A DNA stretch of 54,898 nt, from contig JANWZE010000047.1 of the NCBI GenBank assembly GCA_025054955.1, positions 1 to 54,898 of the forward strand, given 5' to 3'. The notes below the pieces were generated by a model, which was given only the letters and a program-made list of their open reading frames with translations, was not told the origin of the DNA and searched no databases. The translations under genes and the position numbers were made by a program. Positions 26,273 through 34,566 of the stretch are shown piece after piece. The stretch's first letter is position 1, and each line of letters starts with the position of its first letter. The stretch comes from Blastocatellia bacterium (GTDB lineage: Bacteria > Acidobacteriota > Blastocatellia > HR10 > J050).

Positions 26273-27011
26273 AAGGCAGGGAGTCCCACGATTTGATCAA
26301 TGACAAAGCGTTGGCGCTCGTCAAGTCGTTTTGCAGCGGCGTGATCGAGATATAGCCGTCGAGAATGGCTTGATAGTCTGTGCCGGCCTCAGGATTCCAC
26401 GTGGATTTATCTTCGCCGATCCAATAATACTTGCGGCCACGTGGGTCGAGTCCTTCGGTAATCCGCGTCTGAATGACTTTGTTGCCTTGTCGGGTGACGC
26501 GAACGCCGCGGATAGCCTTTCGAGGTATATTCACATTCAACATGGTGCGCTCAGGCAGTCCTTGTTCTAGCACCTTTCGCACCAGGATCGTGGCGAACGC
26601 TGCAGCCGGCGTAAAATCCAGCTCGCCTCGTCCTTGTAGAGAAAATGCCACTCCGGGCAAGCCGTAGACAATCGCTTCGGCAGCGCCGGCAACCGTGCCT
26701 GAATACAGCACGTCGTCACCCAGGTTAGCGCCTTGATTGATGCCTGAAACAATCAGATCAGGCAATGAATCCAGGATCACATTGATGGCCAGTGTCACGC
26801 AATCAACCGGTGTGCCGTCAACCGCGAAGTGATGGGCGTCTATGCGGTCAATGCGCAGCGGTCGTCCGAGGGTGATTGCGCGAGACGCTGCGCTCATTTC
26901 ATGCGAGGGAGCGACCACGTAGATGTCACCGAGCGGCCTGAGCGCCTCTTCCAGCGCGCGGATGCCTTGATAATGGATACCATCGTCATTGGTGATGAGA
27001 ATTCGCGGCAT
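26235..27011 (-). CDS. surE: 5'/3'-nucleotidase SurE
   Basis: A 258-residue metal-dependent nucleoside monophosphatase linked with stationary-phase survival. The N-terminal metal site is RILITNDDGIHYQGI. VVAPSHEMSAASRAIT, GTPVDCVTLAI and SGINQGANLGDDVLYSGTVA are all family signatures. Located between tRNA-Pro (GGG) and pcm, in the order seen in many Proteobacteria and Acidobacteria. Confidence 0.97.
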   Translation of the reverse strand: MPRILITNDDGIHYQGIRALEEALRPLGDIYVVAPSHEMSAASRAITLGRPLRIDRIDAHHFAVDGTPVDCVTLAINVILDSLPDLIVSGINQGANLGDDVLYSGTVAGAAEAIVYGLPGVAFSLQGRGELDFTPAAAFATILVRKVLEQGLPERTMLNVNIPRKAIRGVRVTRQGNKVIQTRITEGLDPRGRKYYWIGEDKSTWNPEAGTDYQAILDGYISITPLQNDLTSANALSLIKSWDSLPYGDPTTERQATD

Positions 27012-27099
27012 GAGGAAAACAAAAAGCTAAGAACCCGAGGCGACGGCTTTCGTGATACTCCCGGTCGCGCTGCGGTGTCCTTAGCTCCCGATTTAACAT

Positions 27100-27178
27100 T
27101 GGTCGGGACGACTGGATTTGAACCAGCGACCTCTTGCACCCCAAGCAAGCGCGCTCAACCAGGCTGCGCCACGTCCCG
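27100..27178 (-). tRNA. tRNA-Pro (GGG)
   Basis: On the minus strand CGGGACGTGGCGCAG opens and CGTCCCGACCA closes a perfect acceptor stem. The anticodon stem CTTGC/GCAAG encloses TTGGGGT, anticodon GGG. The D loop is two bases longer than usual, giving 79 nt with CCA. It is placed between merR and surE, where many bacteria keep a tRNA-Pro. Confidence 0.96.
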
Positions 27179-27195
27179 ATAAGCTCTGAGTACAC

Positions 27196-27645
27196 TCAGG
27201 GGGTGTTTATATCACTCTGCTTGAGCATTGTCAACAAATGCTCCAGTTCGCGTCGAATCCGAGCGATAGCTTGAAGCGCCTCAGCCGAGAGCGGCGCCGT
27301 TTCAGCCGACGAGGCCTCTGCTCTGGCTGATTCGTGATCGAGCTGAGTCGTCTCATTGGTAATCACGGTCAGCCGTGTTCCTGCGCGCATTCCCTGCGAC
27401 AATTTTTTCTTAGCGCCAGCAATGGTGTAGCCTTCTTCTTTAAGGAGCCGCTTGATGTATAACACCAGCTCCACATCACGCCGGCGATAGACGCGCTGTC
27501 CGGCGCGATTCTTTTGTGGCGCTAATTGAGGAAATTCGGTTTCCCAGTACCGGAGCACATGGGGTTGCACATCGGCCAATTCGCAGACCTCACCGATCTT
27601 GAAGAACAATTTGTCAGGAATCACATTCGCGTTGACTGCCTGCAT
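27196..27645 (-). CDS. MerR-family transcriptional regulator
   Basis: A 149-residue regulator. The winged helix-turn-helix is FFKIGEVCELADVQPHVLRY followed by WETEFPQL and RVYRRRDVELVLYIKRLL. The C-terminal 70 residues are a linker and a helix (AIARIRRELEHLLTML), with no metal-binding cysteines, so the effector is unknown. ATG 27645 has GGGAGGG 3-4 nt upstream, which fixes the start against a longer frame to 27669. It lies 24 bp after the HU gene, a conserved ihfA-merR order. Confidence 0.92.
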   Translation of the reverse strand: MQAVNANVIPDKLFFKIGEVCELADVQPHVLRYWETEFPQLAPQKNRAGQRVYRRRDVELVLYIKRLLKEEGYTIAGAKKKLSQGMRAGTRLTVITNETTQLDHESARAEASSAETAPLSAEALQAIARIRRELEHLLTMLKQSDINTP

Positions 27646-27669
27646 AAGCCCTCCCGATAGCCCACACAA

Positions 27670-27942
27670 TCAGTCCGAGCGCTCCGAGCGAACCGCTCGC
27701 GTTGGGTGATACTGCAATACACGCGCTGGGACCTTGCCATTAGCCGGGGGACGACCCCGGCGCGTCGCACGTGGGACTACCTCCATCATTCCAATATCAC
27801 CAAGATACACTTGGTCTCCTGCCGCCAAACGTTGCTTGATCACCTCTAACAAAACATCAATGATTTCGCTGGCCTCGCGGGTGCTTATGCCACCGTGGCG
27901 TTCATAAACTGCGCGGGCCAAATCTGCTTTTGTCACTACCAC
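27670..27942 (-). CDS. HU/IHF-family DNA-binding protein
   Basis: A 90-residue histone-like protein. The N terminus VTKADLARAVYERHGGIS, the DVLLEVIKQRLAAGDQVYLGDIGMMEV core and a basic C-terminal arm (RATRRGRPPANGKVPAR) are as in HU/IHF. The start is a GTG at 27942, 4 nt after GGAGGT; GTG 27936 is possible. The well-placed promoter at 27965-27993 rules out the longer upstream frame to 28095. The usual RNPxTG loop is diverged to RRGRPPANGK. Confidence 0.9.
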   Translation of the reverse strand: MVVTKADLARAVYERHGGISTREASEIIDVLLEVIKQRLAAGDQVYLGDIGMMEVVPRATRRGRPPANGKVPARVLQYHPTRAVRSERSD

Positions 27943-27964
27943 ATTGACCTCCGCCACGACCCTT

Positions 27965-27993
27965 ATGGTACGGTTTTTCCAAAGGGGTGTCAA
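27965..27993 (-). promoter_or_regulatory. Sigma70-type promoter of the HU-merR unit
   Basis: On the minus strand a perfect -35 TTGACA (27988-27993) and a -10 TACCAT (27965-27970) are separated by 17 bp. Transcription would start near 27958, leaving a short leader that contains GGAGGT before the HU GTG at 27942. Confidence 0.75.
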
Positions 27994-28084
27994 CCATTGG
28001 CTTGACAAGGCGATAGGCCTGCGGCTACCCAAAACCGACTGGCCGGACGGCCATACGCGCCGCCACGCAAGCCGGCCTCTCCGC

Positions 28085-28306
28085 TCATAAGCCAATTAAC
28101 GGTTTATCCAGAAAGAAGCCGAGTAGCGCGGGGAATAAGAACGTCAACAGAGCCAGTTTCACCAACGTCCCTGGCAAAAGGCTCGATGGACCTGAAAAAA
28201 ACAGTAGAACCAGCAACACACCGGCTACACAAGGAACCGTCCAGATCAATGCAGCCAACAGCGCTGGCGTGAGCGCGACAAGCAATGCAATCAAGAGTTT
28301 TTTCAT
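28085..28306 (-). CDS. Small hydrophobic membrane protein, function unknown
   Basis: A 73-residue protein starting MKKLLIALLVALTPALLAAL, with a second (VPCVAGVLLVLLFF) and a third (LVKLALLTFLFPALLGFF) hydrophobic segment, so probably three membrane spans. I do not recognise the family. ATG 28306 has GGAGA 9 nt upstream; an upstream frame to 28453 has no coding character. It lies alone before the HU promoter region. Confidence 0.6.
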   Translation of the reverse strand: MKKLLIALLVALTPALLAALIWTVPCVAGVLLVLLFFSGPSSLLPGTLVKLALLTFLFPALLGFFLDKPLIGL

Positions 28307-28822
28307 AATTGATGTCTCCGCCCTGTTAGATGCTCGCTCACGCCTTGGTGGCAGACGCTCCCGGCCCGATTGAAGAGTATCTGAGTGACCATGCGGGAAT
28401 CCATTGACCGAGCTCGGCGTGTGTCTACCACCTCCATGTATGTTTGACGCCACTGCTGATCACTGGCAGCATCGGCCTGTTCTCCGGTAAGCGTGCTCCA
28501 CTTCGGTCTGTTTGACATTGATTAGCAGTGAAAGAATAATCGTCAGCTCGGACGAGCGCTTGTGGCAGTGCGACGGACGGCCGCAACGTTTTCCCAAGGG
28601 CAGCTACGAGCTGTAGGGAGAGCGTTCTGAGTTGAGATGAAAACGTCCGGTGCGGGTTAGCATCAGGAGCCGTCTTCCGACCAGCCAAAGAGCGTTCTGA
28701 GTTCAGATGAAGACGTTCGCTGCGGGAGACCTCCTGATCCAGGTATCTCACCGGTTGCGGCCGTAGTAACAGAACGTGCCGGCGCTGCTGCAACACCCAG
28801 CAGCTCTGTATGAGGAACCGTT
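28307..28822. other. Divergent intergenic region with 38-bp direct repeats
   Basis: No gene is supported between the small membrane protein gene (minus) and the DUF790 gene (plus). A 38-bp block, AGAGCGTTCTGAGTT(G/C)AGATGAA and on to TGCGGG, occurs at 28619-28656 and 28689-28726, period 70 bp, with a handful of mismatches. Placement in a divergent region would suit regulatory sites, but that is not shown. Confidence 0.6.
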
Positions 28823-30049
28823 ATGCTGACGGCTGATCTGGCGATGAGTTGGCGGCGTGGCCGACGGACCGGACCGCGCTACATCAATCCACGTGACCCC
28901 AATATGCTTCAGGTCGCTGATGATCTGATCACGCTCTTCCACCAACATGAGGGGCAGCGGCGTGGCCAGTTGGAACAAGCGTTGCATGAATATATCGGCG
29001 TCGCTACCGATTATCAAATTCTGCGTGGAGTGATTAAACTGCTGATGGATCAGTGCCTGTTTGATACCACGAGTCCGCTCGATCCGGTGATGGTCCGGCA
29101 ATCGGTTTTTCTCAAGGCACGCCGGTATCATCCGGTGGCTGATTCAGAGGCGCTTCGTCAACGCGTGCTGGCCGAGGTCGCTGCCGAGCTGAATCATTCA
29201 GCCGCTGCTGTCGAGCAGAGCCTCTTTGCCGATTTGCCGGAACATCAACGTCTGGTCCAGTTCAGCGCAATCACAGCGGCGGAGCTGCTCGATCAGTACA
29301 ACCTGGCGCAGGCCCAGGCGTTGCTCTATCGCTGCATCGCGATGGACATCTGGCTGGCGCCGCAGGAGCCAACTGGCTATCGCCGGTTATTTGACGCCAT
29401 CAAATGTTATCGGTTGATGCATGCCATTCGTGGCACGCCGCAATCGGGCTATGAAATTCGCCTCGATGGTCCTGTCTCGCTGTTTCATCGGTCGCAGAAG
29501 TATGGTGTGCAAATGGCTGTATTCCTGCCGGCGTTGTTGCGTTGTCGTCACTGGCGCATGAAAGCCGAAATTGAACAAAAGCGGGGCAGCGCGTTTTTTG
29601 AACTGACCAGCGATCAACACGGGTTGCGCCCACCTGAACCAGACGAACCGATCGCTCAACCAACTGTCAGCGAAAAACTGATCGCCAATTTGAACAAGTC
29701 GGGATATGGTTGGCGGGCAGAGCCAAGCTGCGCGGTGATCACCGTGGGACAGAGCGTCTTCATTCCTGATGTTGTGTTTCGGCGCGCGGAGCACCAAGAG
29801 CAGCAGGCAGGCCATCCCCAGGTGGTCTATTTGGAGATCGTAGGATTTTGGACACCACGATGGATCAAGGAGCGATTGCGACAACTGGAACGCGCAGGAC
29901 TGAGCAACTTCTTGTTGGCGGCTTCAACGGAATTTTTGGCTAGCCGCGACGCACTGCCTGCTTTGCCGCCTAACGTGATTGTTTTCCAAACATCGCTCGA
30001 CGTGCGAGCTGTCCGGGAGGCGCTGGAAGCTATCCGAGTTGGGCCTTGA
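28823..30049 (+). CDS. DUF790 (Bax1-type) nuclease-like protein
   Basis: A 408-residue protein of the DUF790 family. It starts LTADLAMSWRRGRRTGPRYI, typical of the family, and ends with a restriction-endonuclease-like region: FIPDVVFRR (PD motif), VYLEIVGFWTPRWIKERLRQL and NFLLAAS. Archaeal Bax1 is a structure-specific nuclease that partners XPB helicase in DNA repair. In bacteria DUF790 genes are usually next to an XPB-like helicase, but none is present in this window, so this copy is an orphan here. Expected to be cytoplasmic. The ATG at 28823 lacks a strong ribosome-binding site (GAGGAACCGTT upstream is weak). Confidence 0.83.
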   Translation: MLTADLAMSWRRGRRTGPRYINPRDPNMLQVADDLITLFHQHEGQRRGQLEQALHEYIGVATDYQILRGVIKLLMDQCLFDTTSPLDPVMVRQSVFLKARRYHPVADSEALRQRVLAEVAAELNHSAAAVEQSLFADLPEHQRLVQFSAITAAELLDQYNLAQAQALLYRCIAMDIWLAPQEPTGYRRLFDAIKCYRLMHAIRGTPQSGYEIRLDGPVSLFHRSQKYGVQMAVFLPALLRCRHWRMKAEIEQKRGSAFFELTSDQHGLRPPEPDEPIAQPTVSEKLIANLNKSGYGWRAEPSCAVITVGQSVFIPDVVFRRAEHQEQQAGHPQVVYLEIVGFWTPRWIKERLRQLERAGLSNFLLAASTEFLASRDALPALPPNVIVFQTSLDVRAVREALEAIRVGP

Positions 30050-30556
30050 GGAGGTCTGCTACCAAAACGTCTGATCTGATTTAATACCAGTTGCAAAGGG
30101 GAAGGCCACATCAATGGAGCCAAAAAGCGGGGCGGAACCTGAACTGGCTGAGCGGCAATCTGTGATCTTCACTCGGCATTTACTTGGGCGGCAGCAGCCG
30201 CCCACACGAGGGTGCCAGATGTGAAACGTCGGACATCACCCCCCAATTTCCAAGGCGCCTTGCAGAGGCGCCAGCAGTTCTCCCATGGGTCGTTCATGCA
30301 GGTGAACCGCTTGCTGCGAACACCCATGTCTTGACGCGCCGCAGACGTGCCACGCTGGTTCGATCGGCTGTTCCAGACGTTGCACGTCTGGCTACCTGCT
30401 GTTTGCGCCTCCGGCGCAAGCTGAGCTTGAACGTTTTCCGAGCAATCGCCCTTATGCTCCGCGCACGCCACGAAGGGAAATGGCGCACAGGGGGGAACGC
30501 CTGCGCCACTTTTTCTGAGGAGAAAGCGCCGTCGATGAAGTTAGGAGCGTATGAGG

Positions 30557-30685
30557 ATGCGTTTTGGAGTGCGGCGGCAAGCCCGCAGGGCGCGACGCCG
30601 CTTTGGCCTGGTGGGTAGTGTTGGGACAGAAAGCGCCGTCGGCGCTTGGCTCTGCCGGCGCACTCCAAAAAGTCAGGAATCGCGC
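30557..30685 (+). repeat. Family C palindromic repeat, copy 1
   Basis: About 129 bp from ATGCGTTTTGGAGTGCGG to CACTCCAAAAAGTCAGG, nearly identical to 49068-49192. The ends TTTGGAGTGCG and CGCACTCCAAA are inverted repeats, so the whole block can form a long stem. The interior includes AAGCGCCGTCGGCGCTT, another stem. Confidence 0.85.
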
Positions 30686-30690
30686 CTATG

Positions 30691-30765
30691 CAACAGCCCG
30701 CCACGAATGATGAAAAGATAATTCTTTCGTGAGGTTCGTGTGTTTTGTGGGCTATTTTCTGAGGA
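30691..30765 (+). repeat. Dispersed hairpin repeat (GCCCGC...GTGGGC), copy 2
   Basis: AACAGCCCGCCACGAATGA and onward resembles 17985-18058 with scattered changes. CCCGCCACGAA pairs with TTCGTG and GTGGG, and the right arm is followed by CTATTTTCT. Confidence 0.7.
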
Positions 30766-30837
30766 GCATGAAAATGGTTATTGTCAAGAGAGAGGACGCA
30801 AGATGTAATTGCTCTGCGTTGCAAATCGCGTTACAGT

Positions 30838-32247
30838 ATGCCGCTGATGGAGGAAACGACAAACCCGTACTGGCTTGACAAAGACAGTGTAGATGCACTT
30901 CGCGCTGCGCTGGAGACGCTGGAAGCCGGCTTCAGATCATTGCCGCCGTTGACGCCGCCGGATACGCAGGGCATGGAGCATGTGCTCTTCGAAGTCGCCG
31001 AACGCCTGCGGGACAATTATCCGTATTTCCACCCACTCTATGCTGGACAGATGTTGAAGCCGCCGCATCCGGTGGCGCGGCTTGCCTATGCGCTGGCCAT
31101 GTGGATCAATCCCAATAATCATGCGCTGGACGGTGGACGCGCCAGCTCGCAGATGGAGAAAGAAGCGGTTGCCCAATTGGCGCACATGCTTGGATGGGAC
31201 TCGCATCTTGGGCATCTGTGCGGCGGGGGCACGATGGCCAATCTGGAAGCTCTCTGGATCGCCGGACAGTTGCGTCCCGCGACCACCGTTGTCGCCTCAG
31301 CGCAAGCGCACTACACGCATCAACGCATCAGCCGTGTGCTCGGTTTGCCATTTGAATCCATCCCGTGTGATCGCCGAGGACGACTGGATGTGGAGGCGTT
31401 AAAACGGCGTCTGGATCAGGGCGGCGTCGGGACTGTCGTCGCCACCATTGGAACCACCGCCATGGGCATGGTTGATCCGTTGCCGCCGTTACTCGACCTG
31501 CGTCAGCGATATGATTTCCGGTTACACGCTGATGCAGCCTACGGCGGCTATTTCCTATTAACGGATAATCTCTCGCCGGAGACGCGACAGACGTTTGACC
31601 GATTAGGCGAGGTGGATTCCATTGTGATTGATCCGCACAAGCACGGTCTTCAGCCGTATGGTTGCGGCTGTGTCCTATTCCGCGACCCATCGGTAGGCCG
31701 ATTCTACAAACATGAGTCGCCGTACACCTACTTCACTTCGTCTGAATTACACCTGGGCGAAATCAGCCTGGAATGTTCGCGCGCTGGCGCGTCAGCCGTT
31801 GCACTGTGGGCAACGCAGAGGTTATTGCCGCTCGTTCGTGGCGGAGAGTTTGCTCGAATGTTAAACAGCACGCGCGCGGCGGCGCTGGCCTTGCATGAAA
31901 GGCTGCAAGCTGACGATCGCTTCATCACGCCCTGCGCGCCCGAATTGGATATTGTCGTGTGGTCGGTGCGTGCCCGGCGTGTGAGCGAAGCATCGGACAT
32001 CGCGCGAGCGGTTTTCGCTGAGGCCGCGCGGCGGCACTTGCATCTGGCATTGGCCCAGTTGCCGGTCGAGTTCTTTGATCTCTCTGCTGCTGGCATGAGC
32101 CGCGATCGAGAGACGCTGACATGCTTGCGCTCCGTGCTGATGAAACCGGAACATGGCCAGTGGATAGATCGCATCTGGGAGATTCTGGATCAAGCCACAC
32201 GTGCTGTCTTGTCGTCGCACTCATGCAAACCGGACACGCACTCATGA
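30838..32247 (+). CDS. Group II pyridoxal-dependent decarboxylase
   Basis: A 469-residue PLP enzyme of the aromatic-amino-acid/glutamate/tyrosine (MfnA) decarboxylase group. GHLCGGGTMANLEAL is the cofactor-phosphate region, HADAAYGGYF contains the pyridine-nitrogen aspartate, and Lys268 in DPHKHGLQPYGCG is the Schiff-base lysine. Such enzymes release an amine from an L-amino acid; which one cannot be told. The segment YFTSSELHLGEISLECSR is typical of the PLP-decarboxylase/cysteine-desulfurase-like branch in Acidobacteria. ATG 30838 and ATG 30847 both fit; the frame extends to a TTG at 30781 in repeat DNA. It ends 43 bp before the M1 peptidase gene. Confidence 0.88.
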   Translation: MPLMEETTNPYWLDKDSVDALRAALETLEAGFRSLPPLTPPDTQGMEHVLFEVAERLRDNYPYFHPLYAGQMLKPPHPVARLAYALAMWINPNNHALDGGRASSQMEKEAVAQLAHMLGWDSHLGHLCGGGTMANLEALWIAGQLRPATTVVASAQAHYTHQRISRVLGLPFESIPCDRRGRLDVEALKRRLDQGGVGTVVATIGTTAMGMVDPLPPLLDLRQRYDFRLHADAAYGGYFLLTDNLSPETRQTFDRLGEVDSIVIDPHKHGLQPYGCGCVLFRDPSVGRFYKHESPYTYFTSSELHLGEISLECSRAGASAVALWATQRLLPLVRGGEFARMLNSTRAAALALHERLQADDRFITPCAPELDIVVWSVRARRVSEASDIARAVFAEAARRHLHLALAQLPVEFFDLSAAGMSRDRETLTCLRSVLMKPEHGQWIDRIWEILDQATRAVLSSHSCKPDTHS

Positions 32248-32290
32248 GAGCCTCTGGCATGAGGTTTTCGACGAGACGAGGAAAACAGCC

Positions 32291-34183
32291 ATGAGAACAA
32301 AGACGCTCCTGCGCCAGATTCAATTGATCGCTCTGGCCGTGATATGCTTTTTCGCTGGGCAGCCGGTTCCGGCTCGGACGACTATGAACACAACACTTGA
32401 TGTCACCAAGGACCCGCATTCGTTCGCCAATACGTCGGAGGTTGTGGTCACGCATCTGGAGCTTGACCTTGAGGTAGACTTCGCCAGCAAGCGGCTTACT
32501 GGAAAGGCCTCGCTCCGCATGAACAACAAAGCCGGCGCGCGTCGGCTGTATCTGGATACGCGTGATTTGACGATCCATCGCGTGACTGTAGGAAGTAGCG
32601 AATCGCCGGCGACCTATTCATTAGGTGATCCGGTGCCTTACCTCGGACGGTCGCTGATGATCAACATCACGCCGGAAGCCGACCGGGTCAACGTCTATTA
32701 CACAACCAGCCCTGAGGCAGCCGCGTTGCAGTGGCTTGAGCCTTCACAAACCGCTGGCGGGAAACGGCCATTTTTGTTCACTCAGTCGCAGGCTATTTTG
32801 GCGCGGACTTGGATTCCGTGTCAGGATAGTCCTGGCGTGCGTATGACCTACACGGCGCGGGTGAAAGTCCCGCCCGATCTGATGGCCGTCATGAGCGCGA
32901 GCAACAGCACGAAAAAGAGTGCAGACGGTCTTTATCACTTCCAGATGACTCAGCCTGTGCCTTCATACCTGTTAGCCTTAGCGGTGGGCGATCTTGAATT
33001 CCGCGCGGTGGGAAAACGCAGCGGCGTGTATGCTGAACCCGGTGTGATCAAAAAAGCGGCATGGGAGCTGGCCGACATGGAACGGATGATCGCGGCAGCA
33101 GAATCGCTCTACGGCCCGTATCGGTGGGAACGGTATGATGTGATTGTGTTGCCGCCCAGCTTTCCCTTCGGCGGCATGGAGAATCCACGGCTGACCTTTG
33201 CGACGCCGACGATTCTGGCCGGAGACCGCTCACTGGTTGCGCTGATTGCTCATGAGCTGGCCCATTCGTGGTCGGGCAATTTGGTGACCAATGCCACCTG
33301 GAACGACTTCTGGTTGAACGAGGGGTTCACCACCTATTTTGAACGGCGCATCATGGAAGTCGTGTATGGCAAGAGCTATGCTGAGATGTTGGCACAGCTT
33401 GGTTATCAGGAACTGCAACGAGCGATTGCGGAGCTGGGCCCGACCCATCCTGATACGCGATTGCGGCTGGACCTCAGTGGACGCGATCCTGACGAAGGCC
33501 TCACGGAAATCCCGTATGAGAAGGGCGCACTCTTTTTACGCTGGCTCGAAGAGACGGTCGGTCGGGCTAAATGGGACGCCTTCTTACGCTCCTACTTTGA
33601 TCGGTTTGCTTTCCAAAGTATGACGACCGATGGATTCCTCCAGTACCTGCGCCAACACCTCCTCAGTCACGATCCGGCACTGGAAGCCAGGTTGCGGATT
33701 GATCGGTGGATTGATCAGCCGGGCTTGCCACCCGATGCGCCTCAGCCGCGATCCAGAGAATTTGATCGAGTCGAAGCCCAAGTGAAACTGTGGCAGTCGG
33801 GCAAATCGGCGCGAACACTGAAAACCGCTGGCTGGACGACGCATCACTGGCTGCACTTTCTCAGGACGCTGCCTCAGCCGCTGACGCGGCAACAGATGGC
33901 CGATCTGGACAAGGCCTTCAAGTTTACTCAATCAGGTAACTCAGAAATCTTGTTTGCTTGGCTCATGCTCGCTGTTGCCACTCAGTATGAGCCGGCTTAT
34001 CCGGCGCTGGAAAAATTCTTGACCGGCATGGGCCGTCGCAAATTCCTACGACCGCTTTATACCGAGCTCGCCAAAACGCCCAATGGCGCCCAGATGGCTC
34101 GTCGCATATATGAACGCGCCCGCCCGACCTATCACGCTATCTCGCGTCAGACGATTGATGCCATTTTGAAGTGGGGGCACTAA
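32291..34183 (+). CDS. M1-family metalloaminopeptidase, leukotriene A4 hydrolase-like
   Basis: A 630-residue zinc aminopeptidase with a signal peptide (LIALAVICFFAGQPVPA). The exopeptidase motif is GGMENPRLTF. The zinc site is HELAH (His321, His325) with the third ligand Glu344 in NEGFTTYFERR, 18 residues on, as expected for M1. The C-terminal helical domain (about 480-630) matches the LTA4-hydrolase/ARM-type end. It probably trims peptides outside the cytoplasm. ATG 32291 is chosen because the signal peptide begins there; a longer frame to 32201 overlaps the decarboxylase. Confidence 0.93.
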   Translation: MRTKTLLRQIQLIALAVICFFAGQPVPARTTMNTTLDVTKDPHSFANTSEVVVTHLELDLEVDFASKRLTGKASLRMNNKAGARRLYLDTRDLTIHRVTVGSSESPATYSLGDPVPYLGRSLMINITPEADRVNVYYTTSPEAAALQWLEPSQTAGGKRPFLFTQSQAILARTWIPCQDSPGVRMTYTARVKVPPDLMAVMSASNSTKKSADGLYHFQMTQPVPSYLLALAVGDLEFRAVGKRSGVYAEPGVIKKAAWELADMERMIAAAESLYGPYRWERYDVIVLPPSFPFGGMENPRLTFATPTILAGDRSLVALIAHELAHSWSGNLVTNATWNDFWLNEGFTTYFERRIMEVVYGKSYAEMLAQLGYQELQRAIAELGPTHPDTRLRLDLSGRDPDEGLTEIPYEKGALFLRWLEETVGRAKWDAFLRSYFDRFAFQSMTTDGFLQYLRQHLLSHDPALEARLRIDRWIDQPGLPPDAPQPRSREFDRVEAQVKLWQSGKSARTLKTAGWTTHHWLHFLRTLPQPLTRQQMADLDKAFKFTQSGNSEILFAWLMLAVATQYEPAYPALEKFLTGMGRRKFLRPLYTELAKTPNGAQMARRIYERARPTYHAISRQTIDAILKWGH

Positions 34184-34216
34184 GAACCTATCCCCAAAGG
34201 AGGAGACCACTGCGAG

Positions 34217-34346
34217 CAATGGCATTAAGGTGGTTGAATAGAACGCCGATGAGGCGGATGCGGCGGATTTTTCACGGATTGATCCGCGTTGATCAGCCCA
34301 GTCCGCGTCATCCGTGTTCCATGAGTTTTTTAACTTAATGCCATTG
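34217..34346 (+). repeat. MITE-like element with 13-bp inverted ends (family D)
   Basis: CAATGGCATTAAG at 34217-34229 is the exact reverse complement of CTTAATGCCATTG at 34334-34346. The 130-bp interior is itself palindromic (GAACGCCGATGAGGCGGAT with GTCCGCGTCATCCGTGTTC). Related copies are at 40129-40368. No transposase is present. Confidence 0.85.
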
Positions 34347-34521
34347 ACCACTGCCAGTGGCCGATGGCTCGTCATCCGGGGACTGCTCCGATGATTTTGG
34401 AACAGAGCCTAAGTCCCTGGTCGCGCGCGAAGCCCTATGCGGCCGTGTCTATGCGGCCGTGTTACTGGTCGCGCGCCGGCATGGTTGAGCCAAGAGCGCC
34501 GGGGTTGTTTTTGATCGTGTA

Positions 34522-34550
34522 TTGACCAGCCTCTATTGCGTGACTACACT
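34522..34550 (+). promoter_or_regulatory. Candidate promoter of the tlpA-like gene
   Basis: TTGACC at 34522-34527 and TACACT at 34545-34550 are 17 bp apart. The predicted start near 34557 would fall on the AGGAG site, leaving almost no leader, so this call is weak. Confidence 0.3.
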
Positions 34551-34566
34551 TGGCCAGGAGTTTGGT

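Larger units (their letters stand above)
30050..30837. other. Repeat-rich gene-free stretch
   Basis: No gene is supported. The region is a mosaic: a partial family-A unit at 30483-30522 (GCGCACAGG...CGCCTGCGCCACTTTTTCTGAGGAG), a family-C copy at 30557-30685, a family-B hairpin at 30691-30765 and an ATGAAAATGGTTATT motif at 30768, which recurs at 49225. Palindromic GTTGCACGTCTGG-type fragments occur at 30373-30390. Confidence 0.6.

Noticed and set aside
27943-28095. Upstream extension of the HU gene
   Set aside because: It would include the promoter at 27965-27993, and HU proteins do not have such an N-terminal extension.
30184-30824. Frames on both strands in the 30.2-30.8 kb gap
   Set aside because: They translate repeat families A, B and C and have no conserved protein pattern.
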